Of a stretch of DNA of 64,000 nucleotides, positions 44,722 through 53,974 are shown piece after piece. Source of the stretch: Sulfitobacter sp. HGT1 (GTDB taxonomy: Bacteria; Pseudomonadota; Alphaproteobacteria; Rhodobacterales; Rhodobacteraceae). The position numbers and the translations under genes were made by a program. Location of the stretch: assembly GCF_013282155.1 (NCBI RefSeq), contig NZ_BLWI01000001.1:1-64000 (forward strand), written 5' to 3'. The notes below the pieces were generated by a model. It saw only the letters and a list, made by a program, of their open reading frames with translations, was not told the DNA's origin and did no database searches. Each line of letters starts with the position of its first letter. Position 1 is the stretch's first letter.

Positions 44722-45585
44722 TTGAATTATCAAAAGGTACCGCTCTCTGCGGGGCTTTACTTTGTCGGCGTCCCGATTGGAACCGCCCGTGACATTACCT
44801 TGCGTGCGCTTGACGTCTTGGCTTCGGCTGATGTTTTGGCGGCCGAAGATACGCGAAGCTTACGTAGATTAATGGAAATTCACGGCGTGCCGCTGGACGG
44901 TCGCAGGGTGCTTGCGCTGCATGACCATTCGGGCGCGGGCGTGCAGGACAAGCTGTTGGCGGCCATTCGCGATGGGCGATCGGTCGCCTATGCCTCCGAA
45001 GCGGGGATGCCGCTGATTGCCGATCCGGGTTTCGAATTGTCCCGTGCGGTATCGCAGGCGGGCCTGATGCTGACCTGCGCACCGGGGCCATCGGCGGTGC
45101 TGACGGCGCTTGCTTTGGGCGGGTTGCCGACAGACGCATTTTTCTTTGCCGGGTTCCTGCCAAATGCGACATCGGCGCGTCTGACGGCCCTGCAAAAGCT
45201 CAAAGACATCCAAGGCACGCTGGTTTTTTACGAATCGCCCAAGCGTGTGGCGGCGATGTTGCGCGATGCGGCCAAAGCGTTGGGCGAAGAACGCCCCGCC
45301 GCTGTCTGCCGCGAGCTGACGAAGAAATTCGAGGAAATCCGCCGGGGGACCTTGGCAGAGCTGCAAGAATATTATGCCGACAAATCCCCCAAGGGCGAGA
45401 TCGTCGTGCTGATTGACCGTGGCCGTTTACAGTCGGTTAGCGAAAGTGACCTAACCTCTGATCTGGCATCGGCGCTGGAAACCATGTCGATGCGCGATGC
45501 CGTCGATATGGTGGCGCAGGCGCATAACCTGCCGCGCAGGCAGGTGTATCAGGCCGCATTGGAGCAGGGCAAAGGGAACGGGTAA
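44722..45585 (+). CDS. rsmI: 16S rRNA (cytidine-1402-2'-O)-methyltransferase
   Basis: A 287-residue tetrapyrrole-methylase-fold enzyme that methylates the ribose of C1402 in 16S rRNA. GLYFVGVPIGTARDITLRAL, AAEDTRSLRRLM, YASEAGMPLIADPG and ALPTD-type GLPTDAFFFAGFLP are diagnostic. The start is a TTG at 44722; no ATG or GTG in frame lies between the upstream stop and this position, and AAAGG is about 10 nt before it. yraN follows by 2 bp, a common pairing. Confidence 0.94.
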   Translation: MNYQKVPLSAGLYFVGVPIGTARDITLRALDVLASADVLAAEDTRSLRRLMEIHGVPLDGRRVLALHDHSGAGVQDKLLAAIRDGRSVAYASEAGMPLIADPGFELSRAVSQAGLMLTCAPGPSAVLTALALGGLPTDAFFFAGFLPNATSARLTALQKLKDIQGTLVFYESPKRVAAMLRDAAKALGEERPAAVCRELTKKFEEIRRGTLAELQEYYADKSPKGEIVVLIDRGRLQSVSESDLTSDLASALETMSMRDAVDMVAQAHNLPRRQVYQAALEQGKGNG

Positions 45586-45587
45586 TC

Positions 45588-45962
45588 ATGTCTGTGGCAA
45601 AGCAAATTCAGGGCTCGGTCAGCTATCACGCCGGTCAGGCCGCTGAAAATGCTGTGGCCCGGGATTATATCCGCCGCGGGTTCACCCTGGCCCGCGAAAG
45701 ATGGCGGGGCAAACGCGGCGAAATCGACCTGATCATGCGCGACGGCCCTGATCTGGTATTTGTCGAGGTCAAGAAAAGCACAAGCTTTGAGCAGGCCGCC
45801 TTGCGGATCACCCGCCGCCAGATCGACAGGATCTTGGGATCAGCCGAAGAATTCATCGCCAATGAACCAAATGGCAGCCTTACCAACCTGCGTTTTGACG
45901 TGGCTTTGGTTGATGAAACAGGCCAGTTACGCATCGTCGAAAACGCGTTTGGCCACGACTGA
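45588..45962 (+). CDS. YraN family protein (predicted endonuclease-fold)
   Basis: A 124-residue protein with the restriction-endonuclease-like fold (UPF0102). AENAVARDYIRRGFTLARERWRGKRGEIDLIMRD (given as RRGFTLARERWRGKRGEID) and LVFVEVKKS show the conserved GEIDLI and EVK elements of the fold's active-site strand. Biological role unproven; relatives are found next to rsmI and gshB, as here. Confidence 0.9.
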   Translation: MSVAKQIQGSVSYHAGQAAENAVARDYIRRGFTLARERWRGKRGEIDLIMRDGPDLVFVEVKKSTSFEQAALRITRRQIDRILGSAEEFIANEPNGSLTNLRFDVALVDETGQLRIVENAFGHD

Positions 45963-46020
45963 CCCATTGCACCCCGCGCCGTGCTGCGTCATCTAATGAG
46001 CAACAGCACGGAGATCTGGT

Positions 46021-46956
46021 ATGAAAATCGCCTTTCAAATGGACCCGATCGGGGCCGTCAATATCAACGCCGACAGCACCTTTCGCATCGCCGAAGAGGC
46101 GCAAGCCCGCGGTCACACGCTTTTCTACTACACGCCTGACCATCTGGCCTATCAAGAGGGCCGGATTACCGCGCGCGGTCACGATCTGACAGTGCAGCGC
46201 GTGCAGGGTGATCACGCCACGCTGGGCCCCGTTCGCGAGGTTGATCTGGCAGATTTTGACGTGGTCTGGCTGCGGCAGGACCCGCCATTTGACATGCATT
46301 ACATCACATCGACGCATCTTCTCGACCGCCTCAAGAAAACAACGCTTGTTGTGAATGACCCGTTCTGGGTGCGCAATTTTCCCGAAAAACTGATGTGTCT
46401 GGATTTCCCTGACCTGATCCCGCCGACGACCATCGCGCGTGACCTTTCAACGATCAAAGCCTTTAAGGCCAAATATGGTGACGTGATCCTGAAGCCGCTT
46501 TATGGCAACGGCGGCGCGGGGGTTTTCCGGCTTGATGACAACGACCGCAACCTTGGGTCGCTTTATGAGCTGTTTACCGGTTTCTCGCGCGAGCCGCTGA
46601 TCGTTCAGCAATTCCTGCCCGCGGTGTCCAAGGGTGACAAACGTGTGATTCTGGTCGATGGCGAAGCCGTCGGTGCGATCAACCGCGTCCCTGCCGCAGG
46701 CGAGACCCGTTCGAATATGCATGTAGGCGGACGCCCCGAAAAGGTCGGCCTGACCGAGCGTGATCTTGAGATCTGCGCGACGATTGGCCCTGTCCTGAAG
46801 GAAAAAGGCCAGGTCTTTGTCGGTATCGACGTGATCGGGGATTATCTGACGGAAATCAACGTAACCTCGCCCACCGGTATTCAGGAACTTGAACGGTTCG
46901 ACGGCACCAATATAGCGGCCAAAATCTGGGAAGCAATCGAAGCCCGCCGCGCATGA
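46021..46956 (+). CDS. gshB: Glutathione synthetase
   Basis: A 311-residue ATP-grasp enzyme that joins gamma-glutamylcysteine and glycine. The N-terminal pre-ATP-grasp [33 protein letters not shown], the ATP-binding [16 protein letters not shown] and the C-terminal [19 protein letters not shown] are family signatures. Length is normal. The next gene's start overlaps its stop (ATGA). Confidence 0.97.
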   Translation: MKIAFQMDPIGAVNINADSTFRIAEEAQARGHTLFYYTPDHLAYQEGRITARGHDLTVQRVQGDHATLGPVREVDLADFDVVWLRQDPPFDMHYITSTHLLDRLKKTTLVVNDPFWVRNFPEKLMCLDFPDLIPPTTIARDLSTIKAFKAKYGDVILKPLYGNGGAGVFRLDDNDRNLGSLYELFTGFSREPLIVQQFLPAVSKGDKRVILVDGEAVGAINRVPAAGETRSNMHVGGRPEKVGLTERDLEICATIGPVLKEKGQVFVGIDVIGDYLTEINVTSPTGIQELERFDGTNIAAKIWEAIEARRA

Positions 46957-47870
46957 GCCTGATCCGTCCGGTTCTGAATACCTATTTACGGCTCGTCGAA
47001 AAACGCCGGATGCGGCGCACGAAAGAGCCGGCTAACCTGCGCCGGCACCTTGAGCAAAACGCGCGGCTGTTTTTCCGCGCGCCGCGCGGCACGACAATGG
47101 CCAAGATCACCCTTGCGGGGGGTGTTGAGGCGCTGACGGTCACGCCAAAGCGCCTGCACTCTGATATCGTGATCTTCTACATTCACGGGGGTGGCTTTGT
47201 TTTCGGCAGCCCCGAAACCCATGCCGCAATGCTGGGCCAGCTGGCAGCGCGGTCGGGGGCACGGGTGGTCATGCCGCGATACCGCCTTGCGCCGGAATTT
47301 ACGTTTCCTGCGGCAGCGGATGATGTGGAAAGCGCCTATCGCGACCTGATCGCATCGGGCGTTGCTGCGCAGAATATCGTGATCGGTGGCGATAGCGCGG
47401 GGGGCGGGCTGGCCTTTGGATTATTATCCGAAATTCTGGCCAAAAAGCTGCCCGCGCCACGCGGTGTTTTCGGTTTCTCGCCTTTCGTTGATTTCAAACG
47501 CCAGGGGGCAAGCCTTGTCGAGAACGCACAGCGCGAAGCGATGCTGCCGCCGGAACGTGCAGAGGACATGTTGGATATGTATCTGGCCGATGCCGACCGC
47601 GATGATCCCAGATTGAACACGCTGACTGCCGATTTTGCCGGTGCCCCGCCTGTGTGGATTTGCGTGGGCGATACGGAAATTCTGCGCGATGATGCCCGCG
47701 CGCTTTTCCAGCATCTGAAAGGCTGTGATGTGCCCGTCATGTTCCACGAGGAACATGATCTGCCACATGTCTGGCCGATCTTTCACAATGTCCTGCCCGA
47801 AGGGCGGCAGACCTTGGACGACCTTGCGGGGTGGATCAAAGAATTGCCGACGCCGGTATCCGGAAACTAA
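46953..47870 (+). CDS. Alpha/beta hydrolase (hormone-sensitive lipase family)
   Basis: A 305-residue esterase of the HSL/steryl acetyl hydrolase group. The oxyanion motif [16 protein letters not shown] and nucleophile elbow [12 protein letters not shown] are intact; an aspartate in [11 protein letters not shown] and a histidine in [12 protein letters not shown] complete a plausible triad. It overlaps the gshB stop by four bases, and its 3' end overlaps the convergent comM gene by 35 bp. Substrate unknown. No signal peptide is evident. Confidence 0.9.
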   Translation: MSLIRPVLNTYLRLVEKRRMRRTKEPANLRRHLEQNARLFFRAPRGTTMAKITLAGGVEALTVTPKRLHSDIVIFYIHGGGFVFGSPETHAAMLGQLAARSGARVVMPRYRLAPEFTFPAAADDVESAYRDLIASGVAAQNIVIGGDSAGGGLAFGLLSEILAKKLPAPRGVFGFSPFVDFKRQGASLVENAQREAMLPPERAEDMLDMYLADADRDDPRLNTLTADFAGAPPVWICVGDTEILRDDARALFQHLKGCDVPVMFHEEHDLPHVWPIFHNVLPEGRQTLDDLAGWIKELPTPVSGN

Positions 47871-49350
47871 GCGCTTCTGCCAGATGGTGCTTTTGCACCG
47901 TCTTTTCCCCGTCAAGATCGGCAATCGTGCGCGCGACCCGCAAAACCCGGTGATAACCGCGGGCAGAAAGATGAAACCGCTCTGCTGCGCGGATCAGCAA
48001 CGCACGCGCGTCCGGGGCAGGCGTGGCGATGCTTTCCAGCAGGTCGCCTTCGGCATCCGCATTCAAATGCGCATCGGGGGTTTGGGCAAAACGGGCTTCT
48101 TGGGTCAGGCGCGCATCGGCCACCCGTGCGGCGACCTGCGATGATCCTTCGCCGTCGCAAGGCAGGTCCAGATCGGTAAAGGCAACCGGGGGGACATCGA
48201 CGCGCAAATCAAACCGGTCCATCAAAGGCCCCGAAATGCGGGCCATATAGTCTTCGCCGCAGGCGGGCGCACGGCTGCAGGCGCGCGCCGGATCGCTTAG
48301 ATACCCGCATTTGCACGGGTTCGCGGCAGCAACCAGCATGAACTGGCAAGGATATTTCACATGGGCATTCGCGCGGGCGATCATGACTTCGCCGGTTTCG
48401 ACGGGCTGGCGCAGCGTTTCAAGAACCATGCGGGGAAATTCGGGGAATTCATCCATGAACAACACGCCGTTATGGGCCAGACTGACCTCGCCGGGTTTGG
48501 CCTGTCGTCCGCCACCAATGATCGCGGCCATTGATGCGGTGTGATGGGGCTCGCGAAAGGGGCGGGTGCGCGATATGCCGCCTTCGACCAGCAGCCCGGC
48601 AAGGGAATGGATCATCGACGTGCTCAACGCCTCGCGCGGGGTCAGCGGCGGGAGGATCGACGGCAGCCGTGCCGCGAGCATGGATTTTCCCGACCCCGGT
48701 GTGCCCACAAACATCAGATGGTGCCGGCCTGCCGCCGCAATCTCCAATGCACGTTTTGCCCGCTCCTGCCCTTTGACGTCACGCAGGTCCTTGGTTTGCC
48801 GGGGGGCCGATACTTCGCCCGGATCCGCGGGGCTGATCGGGACTTGGCCCGTGTAATGGCGCACGACAGCGCCGAGGGAGCTTGCCGCGATCACCTGCGT
48901 GTTGCCGACCCAGGCCGCCTCGGCACCGGACGCTTCGGGACATAACAGGCCACGGTTCTGTTCCGCCGCCGACATCGCAGCGGGCAACGCGCCGATGACC
49001 GGGATCAATGTACCATCCAAGGATAATTCGCCCAAAGCGACGACAGACTGGATCGCATCATCGGGCAGGATATCAATCGCACATAGCAGGGCCAAAGCGA
49101 TCGGCAGGTCGAAATGGCTGCCCTCCTTGGGCAGGTCGGCTGGGCTGAGATTGATGGTGATCCGTTTGCTGGGCAATGCAATCGCCATGGAAGAAAGTGC
49201 GGCCCGCACCCGGTCGCGCGCTTCCGAGACCGCCTTGTCAGGGAGGCCGACAATTGAGAAGGCAGGCAGCCCCGCCGAAACCGCGCATTGCACTTCGACA
49301 ATGCGGGCTTCGACGCCCTGAAATGCAACTGTATATGCGCGCGCAACCAT
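47836..49350 (-). CDS. comM: YifB/ComM family Mg-chelatase-like AAA+ ATPase
   Basis: A 504-residue hexameric helicase-like ATPase; ComM promotes branch migration during natural transformation. The N-terminal Lon-like domain (about 1-170; VEVQCAVSAGLPAFSIVGLPDKAVSEARDRV, quoted as GLPAFSIVGLPDKAVSEAR) precedes the AAA+ core with Walker A GTPGSGKSMLA, Walker B GVLFMDEFPEF and an inserted zinc-binding-like region ANPCKCGYLSDPARACSRAP (20-residue cysteine-rich block). The start MVARAYTV at 49350 is typical for the family; a longer in-frame start exists. No other competence genes are nearby. Confidence 0.93.
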   Translation of the reverse strand: MVARAYTVAFQGVEARIVEVQCAVSAGLPAFSIVGLPDKAVSEARDRVRAALSSMAIALPSKRITINLSPADLPKEGSHFDLPIALALLCAIDILPDDAIQSVVALGELSLDGTLIPVIGALPAAMSAAEQNRGLLCPEASGAEAAWVGNTQVIAASSLGAVVRHYTGQVPISPADPGEVSAPRQTKDLRDVKGQERAKRALEIAAAGRHHLMFVGTPGSGKSMLAARLPSILPPLTPREALSTSMIHSLAGLLVEGGISRTRPFREPHHTASMAAIIGGGRQAKPGEVSLAHNGVLFMDEFPEFPRMVLETLRQPVETGEVMIARANAHVKYPCQFMLVAAANPCKCGYLSDPARACSRAPACGEDYMARISGPLMDRFDLRVDVPPVAFTDLDLPCDGEGSSQVAARVADARLTQEARFAQTPDAHLNADAEGDLLESIATPAPDARALLIRAAERFHLSARGYHRVLRVARTIADLDGEKTVQKHHLAEALSFRIPASAIL

Positions 49351-49425
49351 AGGGGCCCTTTGCAAGCCAAGATGGTTAATGCGTAGGTCCGGGGTGTTTA
49401 AGAAGCGTTAACGCGCGTTGCGATG

Positions 49426-49460
49426 GCGGGATTTGAGTTTATTTTGCAAAATGAAACGGG
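49426..49460. repeat. Intergenic repeat copy (related to 58371-58396)
   Basis: The stretch ATTTGAGTTTATTT, one varying base, then GCAAAATGAAA is repeated in reverse orientation at 58371-58396 with a single mismatch. Both lie in intergenic spaces after unrelated genes and have GCGGG sequence to one side, suggesting a dispersed intergenic element. Confidence 0.5.
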
Positions 49461-49467
49461 TGGAGGG

Positions 49468-50151
49468 TCAGGCCACGGGCCAGGGTGATGTGGGGCAACC
49501 CATGTCATAGGGGAAGGGGTCATAGGTGACTTTGAGACCCTCTGCGCGCCAGGTTTTGAAGGCGGGATCGTTCAGGGTCGTCTGACAATACTCGCGAGCT
49601 GATTGGGACACCGATAGATCATATCCGACGATCCGCGCGCAGACGGGGGCGTAGAACACATCCGCAAGGCTATAGCTGCCGAAAAGCCACGGGCCTTTGC
49701 CGTCGGAGGCGTCCTTCGCATAGTCCCACAGTTCTTGCAGGCGGGCGAGATCATTGGCCAAGGCTTCGGAAACTGGGAACCCTTTGTTCACATGTTGAAG
49801 CTGCATGGGGCATTCGCCGCGCAGGGTTGAGAACCCGGCCGTCATTGCCGCACAGAGCCAGCGCGCGCGGGCGCGGGTGGACGGGTCTGTCGGCCAAAGT
49901 GCTTTGTCTGGGTGCCGTTCTGCCAGGGTTTCGGCCATGGCAAGGGTTTCGCCAATGATGTCGCCTTGGGGCGTTTTCAGGGCCGGCACCAGTTTGGCGG
50001 GGGCAAGATCAGCCATATCCTGCGCCATGGTGCCGCCATAGAGGCCCACCATATGGCTGCGATATGGCAGACCGAATTTTTCAAGCATCAGCCAGCCGCG
50101 TAGTGACCAGCTGGAGAAGGTTTTATCGCCGATATAAAGTTCATATGTCAT
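49468..50151 (-). CDS. Glutathione S-transferase family protein
   Basis: A 227-residue cytosolic GST. The N-terminal thioredoxin-like domain has YELYIGDKTFSSWSLRGWLM, with the catalytic Ser/Tyr region SSWSLR, and VPALKTPQGDIIGETLAMAETLA, quoted as LKTPQGDIIGETLAM, provides the glutathione-gamma-glutamyl site. The C-terminal helical domain spans about 90-215. It is in the same region as gshB but not in an operon with it. Substrate unknown. Confidence 0.9.
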   Translation of the reverse strand: MTYELYIGDKTFSSWSLRGWLMLEKFGLPYRSHMVGLYGGTMAQDMADLAPAKLVPALKTPQGDIIGETLAMAETLAERHPDKALWPTDPSTRARARWLCAAMTAGFSTLRGECPMQLQHVNKGFPVSEALANDLARLQELWDYAKDASDGKGPWLFGSYSLADVFYAPVCARIVGYDLSVSQSAREYCQTTLNDPAFKTWRAEGLKVTYDPFPYDMGCPTSPWPVA

Positions 50152-50210
50152 GCGGGATTTCTAGCCAGCCAATGAGGGACTGTGCAAATTCTATTTTGTG
50201 GCGCGCGCCA

Positions 50211-50792
50211 TCACGGAGAATGATTGATGTGGGTCACATCCCACCGCGCAGGCGACACCGTGATCTGGGTGGCTGACAGATTGTCAATTTTATGGTTGAA
50301 TGCGGCTTTTGCGCTGATGTTCAAGGCGCGCTGGACCTGCGTGAGGATGACGCCAAAATGGGCAACCGCAATGATATGCTCATTCGGATACATCACGTTC
50401 AGGCGATCCACAGCGGCATTGATACGCCGGGCTGCCATGTTCCAGCTTTCACCGTTCGGGGCGGCAATGTCGCCGGGGGTGGTCCAATAAGCTTTGCTGA
50501 GCTCTGGATGATGCTTTGACACGTCGCTTGCATGCATGCCGTCCCACAGGCCGAAATCCAGCTCTCGTAATTCTGGCTTGTGAGGCAGGCGCTGGCGTTC
50601 GGGGTGCCCCAGCACATCTGCCGTTGCAGTCGCACGGACCAGATCGGAGGACACAAGAATGGCACGCTGCGGTAGATGTGCATTCAGGCGGGCGATTTGG
50701 GCTGTGTCCGACAGATCGGCGGGAACATCGCGCCATCCGACGAGGGTTTCTTCATGGGTGGGCCCGTGCCTGATCCAGTGCCATGTTGTCAT
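50211..50792 (-). CDS. Histidine phosphatase family protein
   Basis: A 193-residue phosphoglycerate-mutase-like phosphatase. The phospho-acceptor motif is WHWIRHGPTHEE (RHG at residues 8-10), with SDLVRATATADVLG and a C-terminal VAHFGVILTQV providing the second histidine. ELDFGLWDGM supplies the catalytic glutamate/aspartate. Relatives include alpha-ribazole phosphatase (CobC); no cobalamin genes are adjacent. Confidence 0.9.
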   Translation of the reverse strand: MTTWHWIRHGPTHEETLVGWRDVPADLSDTAQIARLNAHLPQRAILVSSDLVRATATADVLGHPERQRLPHKPELRELDFGLWDGMHASDVSKHHPELSKAYWTTPGDIAAPNGESWNMAARRINAAVDRLNVMYPNEHIIAVAHFGVILTQVQRALNISAKAAFNHKIDNLSATQITVSPARWDVTHINHSP

Positions 50793-50958
50793 GCGATTTC
50801 CCCCCCTTAGCCCCGAATTATTTCACCTGATCCTAGCGCCGGGTTCCTAGTCCTCAAGGTTTTGTGAACAGAAATCGAAAAAAGTTTTGAACCAAAGCGC
50901 CGCCCGAAGCGTTGCTAAAATAAAGAACCAAAATTTCGTTTATCAGGGGGTGATAACT

Positions 50959-51837
50959 GTGGCACTAACTCAAGCGCGTGAATTTTCGTTGACCCGTACC
51001 GCCATGAAGGCCGAGCTTTTGGATGCGGAAACCGAATTGAAGCTGGCCTATGCCTGGCGCGACCAGCGGGACGAGGAGGCACTGCATCGGTTGATCACCG
51101 CCTACATGCGGTTGGCGATCTCGATGGCGAGTAAATTCAAGCGTTACGGCGCGCCGATGAACGACCTTATTCAAGAAGCAAGCCTTGGCCTGATGAAGGC
51201 CGCTGACAAATTCGACCCGGACCGCGGTGTGCGGTTTTCGACCTATGCGGTTTGGTGGATCAAGGCGAGCATTCAGGACCACGTGATGCGCAACTGGTCG
51301 ATGGTGCGCACGGGGTCCACGTCATCGCAGAAGTCGCTGTTTTTCAACATGCGCCGCGTGCAGGCCCGTCTTGAGCGTGAAGCCCAGGTTGCGGGCGAGG
51401 CACTGGACAAGCACCAGCTGCGGCAAATGATCTCGACCGAGATTGGCGTGCCGATGCATGACGTTGAAATGATGGAAGGACGTTTGTCCGGTTCTGATTA
51501 TTCGTTGAACGCGACCCAATCTTCGGAAGACGAGGGGCGCGAGTGGATTGATGCGTTGGTCGATGACAGTGCGCAGGCCGCCGAAAAGGTGGAGGAAAGT
51601 CACGACATCACCACGCTTCGCAACTGGTTGCTGGGCGCGATGCATGCCTTGAGCGAACGCGAGCAGTTTATTGTGCGCGAGCGCAAGCTGCGCGACCAGC
51701 CCCGCACATTGGAAAGCCTTGGCGAGGAATTGAACCTGTCCAAAGAACGGGTGCGCCAGCTTGAGGCTGCGGCCTTTGGCAAGATGCGCAAAACGCTTGA
51801 GACGCAGTCCTCCGAAGTTCATCACTTCTTGATGTGA
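50959..51837 (+). CDS. rpoH2: RNA polymerase sigma factor RpoH, RpoH(II) type
   Basis: A 292-residue alternative sigma-32-family factor. Region 2 is seen as HRLITAYMRLAISMASKFKRYG and the RpoH box-region includes GLMKAADKFDPDRGVRFSTYAVWWIKASIQD (in part), with region 4 ending RTLESLGEELNLSKERVRQLEAAAFGKMR, quoted as LSKERVRQLEAAAFGKM. RNWSMVRTGSTSSQKSLFFN matches the RpoH(II) subgroup described in Rhodobacter sphaeroides for photo-oxidative stress. I chose GTG at 50959 with AGGGGG 8 nt upstream. chaN overlaps its stop by four bases. Confidence 0.92.
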   Translation: MALTQAREFSLTRTAMKAELLDAETELKLAYAWRDQRDEEALHRLITAYMRLAISMASKFKRYGAPMNDLIQEASLGLMKAADKFDPDRGVRFSTYAVWWIKASIQDHVMRNWSMVRTGSTSSQKSLFFNMRRVQARLEREAQVAGEALDKHQLRQMISTEIGVPMHDVEMMEGRLSGSDYSLNATQSSEDEGREWIDALVDDSAQAAEKVEESHDITTLRNWLLGAMHALSEREQFIVRERKLRDQPRTLESLGEELNLSKERVRQLEAAAFGKMRKTLETQSSEVHHFLM

Positions 51838-52640
51838 TCAGGTTTTTAGCGGCCTTTATACTGTTCCCGATCATCGCCATGGCGCAACCCCTTGGCGATG
51901 ATGGATTTGCGCGGCTCGCTGCTGCGCAAATTGTCGTTCTGGGGGAAAGCCATGATAACCCGGCCCACCATCAGACGCAGGCAGATATCATTGCGCGTAA
52001 GTCCCCCACAGCTGTGGTTTATGAAATGCTGACTGCCGATCAAGCTGCCGTGGTGCGGGCGGATCTGGTTGGTGATCAAAGCGCGTTGGAACAGGCGCTG
52101 GGCTGGAACGGAACGGGCTGGCCGGATTTTTCGATGTATTACCCGATATTTGCGGCGTCCCCCTTGGCTGCGGTCTATGGGGCGGCTGTCCCACGAGAGA
52201 CGGCGCGCCAAGCCATGAAAGACGGCATTTTTGCTGCGTTCGGGGCGGATGCCGGCACATACGGGCTGGACGTTCCGTTGACCGATGAGCAGCAAGCCAC
52301 ACGCGAGGCTTTGCAGATGGCGGCCCATTGCGATGCCCTGCCACCCGAGCTGTTGCCTGCGATGGTCGATGTGCAGCGCCTGCGCGATGCGCGGTTGGCG
52401 CAAACCGCGCTGCGGGCGCTGAACGAAACTGGCGGTCCGGTTGTGGTGATCACCGGCAATGGCCATGCGCGTGCCGATTGGGGTGTTCCGGCGGCAATCA
52501 AGACGGCCCGGCCTGATGTGACCACTGTGTCTGTGGGGCAGGGCGAAGACGGGGCCGCACCCGAGGGGCGTTTCGATCTTGTCTTGCAGTCCCCGTCTGT
52601 CGCGCGCGAAGACCCTTGTCTGGGATTTACCAAGCAGTGA
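51834..52640 (+). CDS. ChaN family heme-binding/uptake protein
   Basis: A 268-residue protein with an N-terminal signal peptide (residues 1-17, IAMA-Q). The ChaN fold is indicated by VLGESHDNPAHHQTQADII, where the heme-ligand tyrosine/histidine region lies, and VVITGNGHARADWGVP. It starts with a GTG overlapping the rpoH stop (GTGA), so translation is coupled. Coupling to RpoH(II) suggests a role in heme or iron handling during oxidative stress, which is inference. Confidence 0.88.
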   Translation: MIRFLAAFILFPIIAMAQPLGDDGFARLAAAQIVVLGESHDNPAHHQTQADIIARKSPTAVVYEMLTADQAAVVRADLVGDQSALEQALGWNGTGWPDFSMYYPIFAASPLAAVYGAAVPRETARQAMKDGIFAAFGADAGTYGLDVPLTDEQQATREALQMAAHCDALPPELLPAMVDVQRLRDARLAQTALRALNETGGPVVVITGNGHARADWGVPAAIKTARPDVTTVSVGQGEDGAAPEGRFDLVLQSPSVAREDPCLGFTKQ

Positions 52641-52705
52641 TGGGGCTGGCAGAACCGGCGCTTGCAGCTTATGGTTCAGCCTGATTGCGTTAAAAAGGGC
52701 TGAAC

Positions 52706-53899
52706 ATGCTGGCTGGCAAACATATTCTGCTGATTATCGGTGGCGGTATCGCGGCGTTCAAATCACTGGATCTGATCCGCCGTTTGCGCGAACGCGGCGC
52801 AACCGTGACCCCCGTTCTGACCCGCGCAGGCGAAGAGTTTGTGACCCCCTTGTCCGTGTCCGCATTGGCGGGGCAAAGGCTTTATCGCGACCTGTTCGAT
52901 CTGGGGGACGAAGCCGAGATGGGGCATATCCAGCTGAGCCGTGTAGCGGATTTGGTGGTCGTGGCACCGGCAACGGCTGATTTGATGGCCAAGATGGCGG
53001 GCGGATTGGCAAACGATCTTGCATCGACCTTGTTGCTTGCCACGGATACGCCGGTGATGATTGCACCTGCGATGAACGTGCGCATGTGGGAACACGCGGC
53101 CACGCAGCGCAACCTTGCCACGTTGCGCGGTGACGGGATTACCGTTGTCGGCCCCAATGACGGCGACATGGCCTGTGGTGAATTCGGCCCCGGCCGGATG
53201 TCGGAACCGCTCGAGATCGTGGCGGCGATTGAAGCCCGGCTGAACGATGGCCCGCTGAACGGGCGGCGTATTCTGGTCACGTCAGGCCCGACCCATGAAC
53301 CGATTGATCCCGTTCGCTATATCGCGAACCGGTCTTCCGGTGCGCAAGGAACGGCGATTGCCAGCGCCCTGGCGGCGTTGGGGGCCGATGTTGTGTTCGT
53401 CACCGGCCCCGCCGATGTGCCGCCGCCAAGCGGTGTGCAGGTCGTGCGCGTCGAGACGGCGCTCCAGATGCAGGAAGCCGTGAATGCGGCGTTGCCCGTG
53501 GATGCGGGGGTCTTTGCCGCCGCGGTGGCCGATTGGCGGGTGACATCGGCCAGCGACCGCAAATTGAAGAAATCCAAAGACGGTTTGCCAATGCTCGAGT
53601 TTGCGGAAAACCCCGACATCCTGAAGTCGGTCAGCCAGATGACGCAAGGACGGCCCAAACTGGTTGTCGGCTTTGCCGCCGAAACGAATGACGTGATTGA
53701 AAACGCCACGGCGAAACGTCTGCGCAAGGGATGTGACTGGATCGTGGCAAATGATGTGTCACCCGCCACAGGGATCATGGGCGGCGGTGAAAATGCAGTG
53801 ACCCTGATCAGTGACGACGGGGCAGAAGACTGGCCGCGTATGGGCAAGGATCAGGTGGCCAAGCAGTTGGCCGCACGCATTGCCGAGGCGTTGAAGTAA
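52706..53899 (+). CDS. coaBC: Bifunctional phosphopantothenoylcysteine decarboxylase/phosphopantothenate--cysteine ligase
   Basis: A 397-residue enzyme for two coenzyme A steps. The CoaC flavoprotein domain (about 1-180) has GKHILLIIGGGIAAFKSLDL and the active-site MNVRMWEH with the catalytic histidine in HIQLSRVAD. The CoaB ligase domain (about 185-397) has RILVTSGPTHEPIDPVRYIANRSSG (in part, GPTHEPIDPVRYIANRSSG) and VVGFAAETND. Length is normal. dut follows 75 bp later on the same strand. Confidence 0.97.
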   Translation: MLAGKHILLIIGGGIAAFKSLDLIRRLRERGATVTPVLTRAGEEFVTPLSVSALAGQRLYRDLFDLGDEAEMGHIQLSRVADLVVVAPATADLMAKMAGGLANDLASTLLLATDTPVMIAPAMNVRMWEHAATQRNLATLRGDGITVVGPNDGDMACGEFGPGRMSEPLEIVAAIEARLNDGPLNGRRILVTSGPTHEPIDPVRYIANRSSGAQGTAIASALAALGADVVFVTGPADVPPPSGVQVVRVETALQMQEAVNAALPVDAGVFAAAVADWRVTSASDRKLKKSKDGLPMLEFAENPDILKSVSQMTQGRPKLVVGFAAETNDVIENATAKRLRKGCDWIVANDVSPATGIMGGGENAVTLISDDGAEDWPRMGKDQVAKQLAARIAEALK

Positions 53900-53909
53900 A
53901 AGATTCTAT

Positions 53910-53940
53910 GCCTTCGGCGAGGATTTGGAACCATTTGGAA
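53910..53940. repeat. Intergenic repeat copy (CCTTCGGCGAGGATTTGGAACC)
   Basis: Between coaBC and dut, TGCCTTCGGCGAG is followed by GATTTGGAACCATTTGGAAG. The first half recurs at 25000-25010 (reverse) and 58317-58329; the second half recurs at 38884-38902 with one-base differences. This is consistent with a dispersed intergenic element in this genome. Confidence 0.5.
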
Positions 53941-53974
53941 GCATTTGCTGCGTCACGGTTTGTGAGGAATGAAT

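Noticed and set aside
50888-50913. TGAAC-N17-CGTT upstream of rpoH2, resembling an ECF (EcfG-type) promoter
   Set aside because: It differs from GGAAC at one position, and roseobacters generally lack the PhyR-EcfG general stress system. A TGATCC at 50828-50833, like an RpoE -35 box, has no matching -10 at the usual distance. Neither was called.
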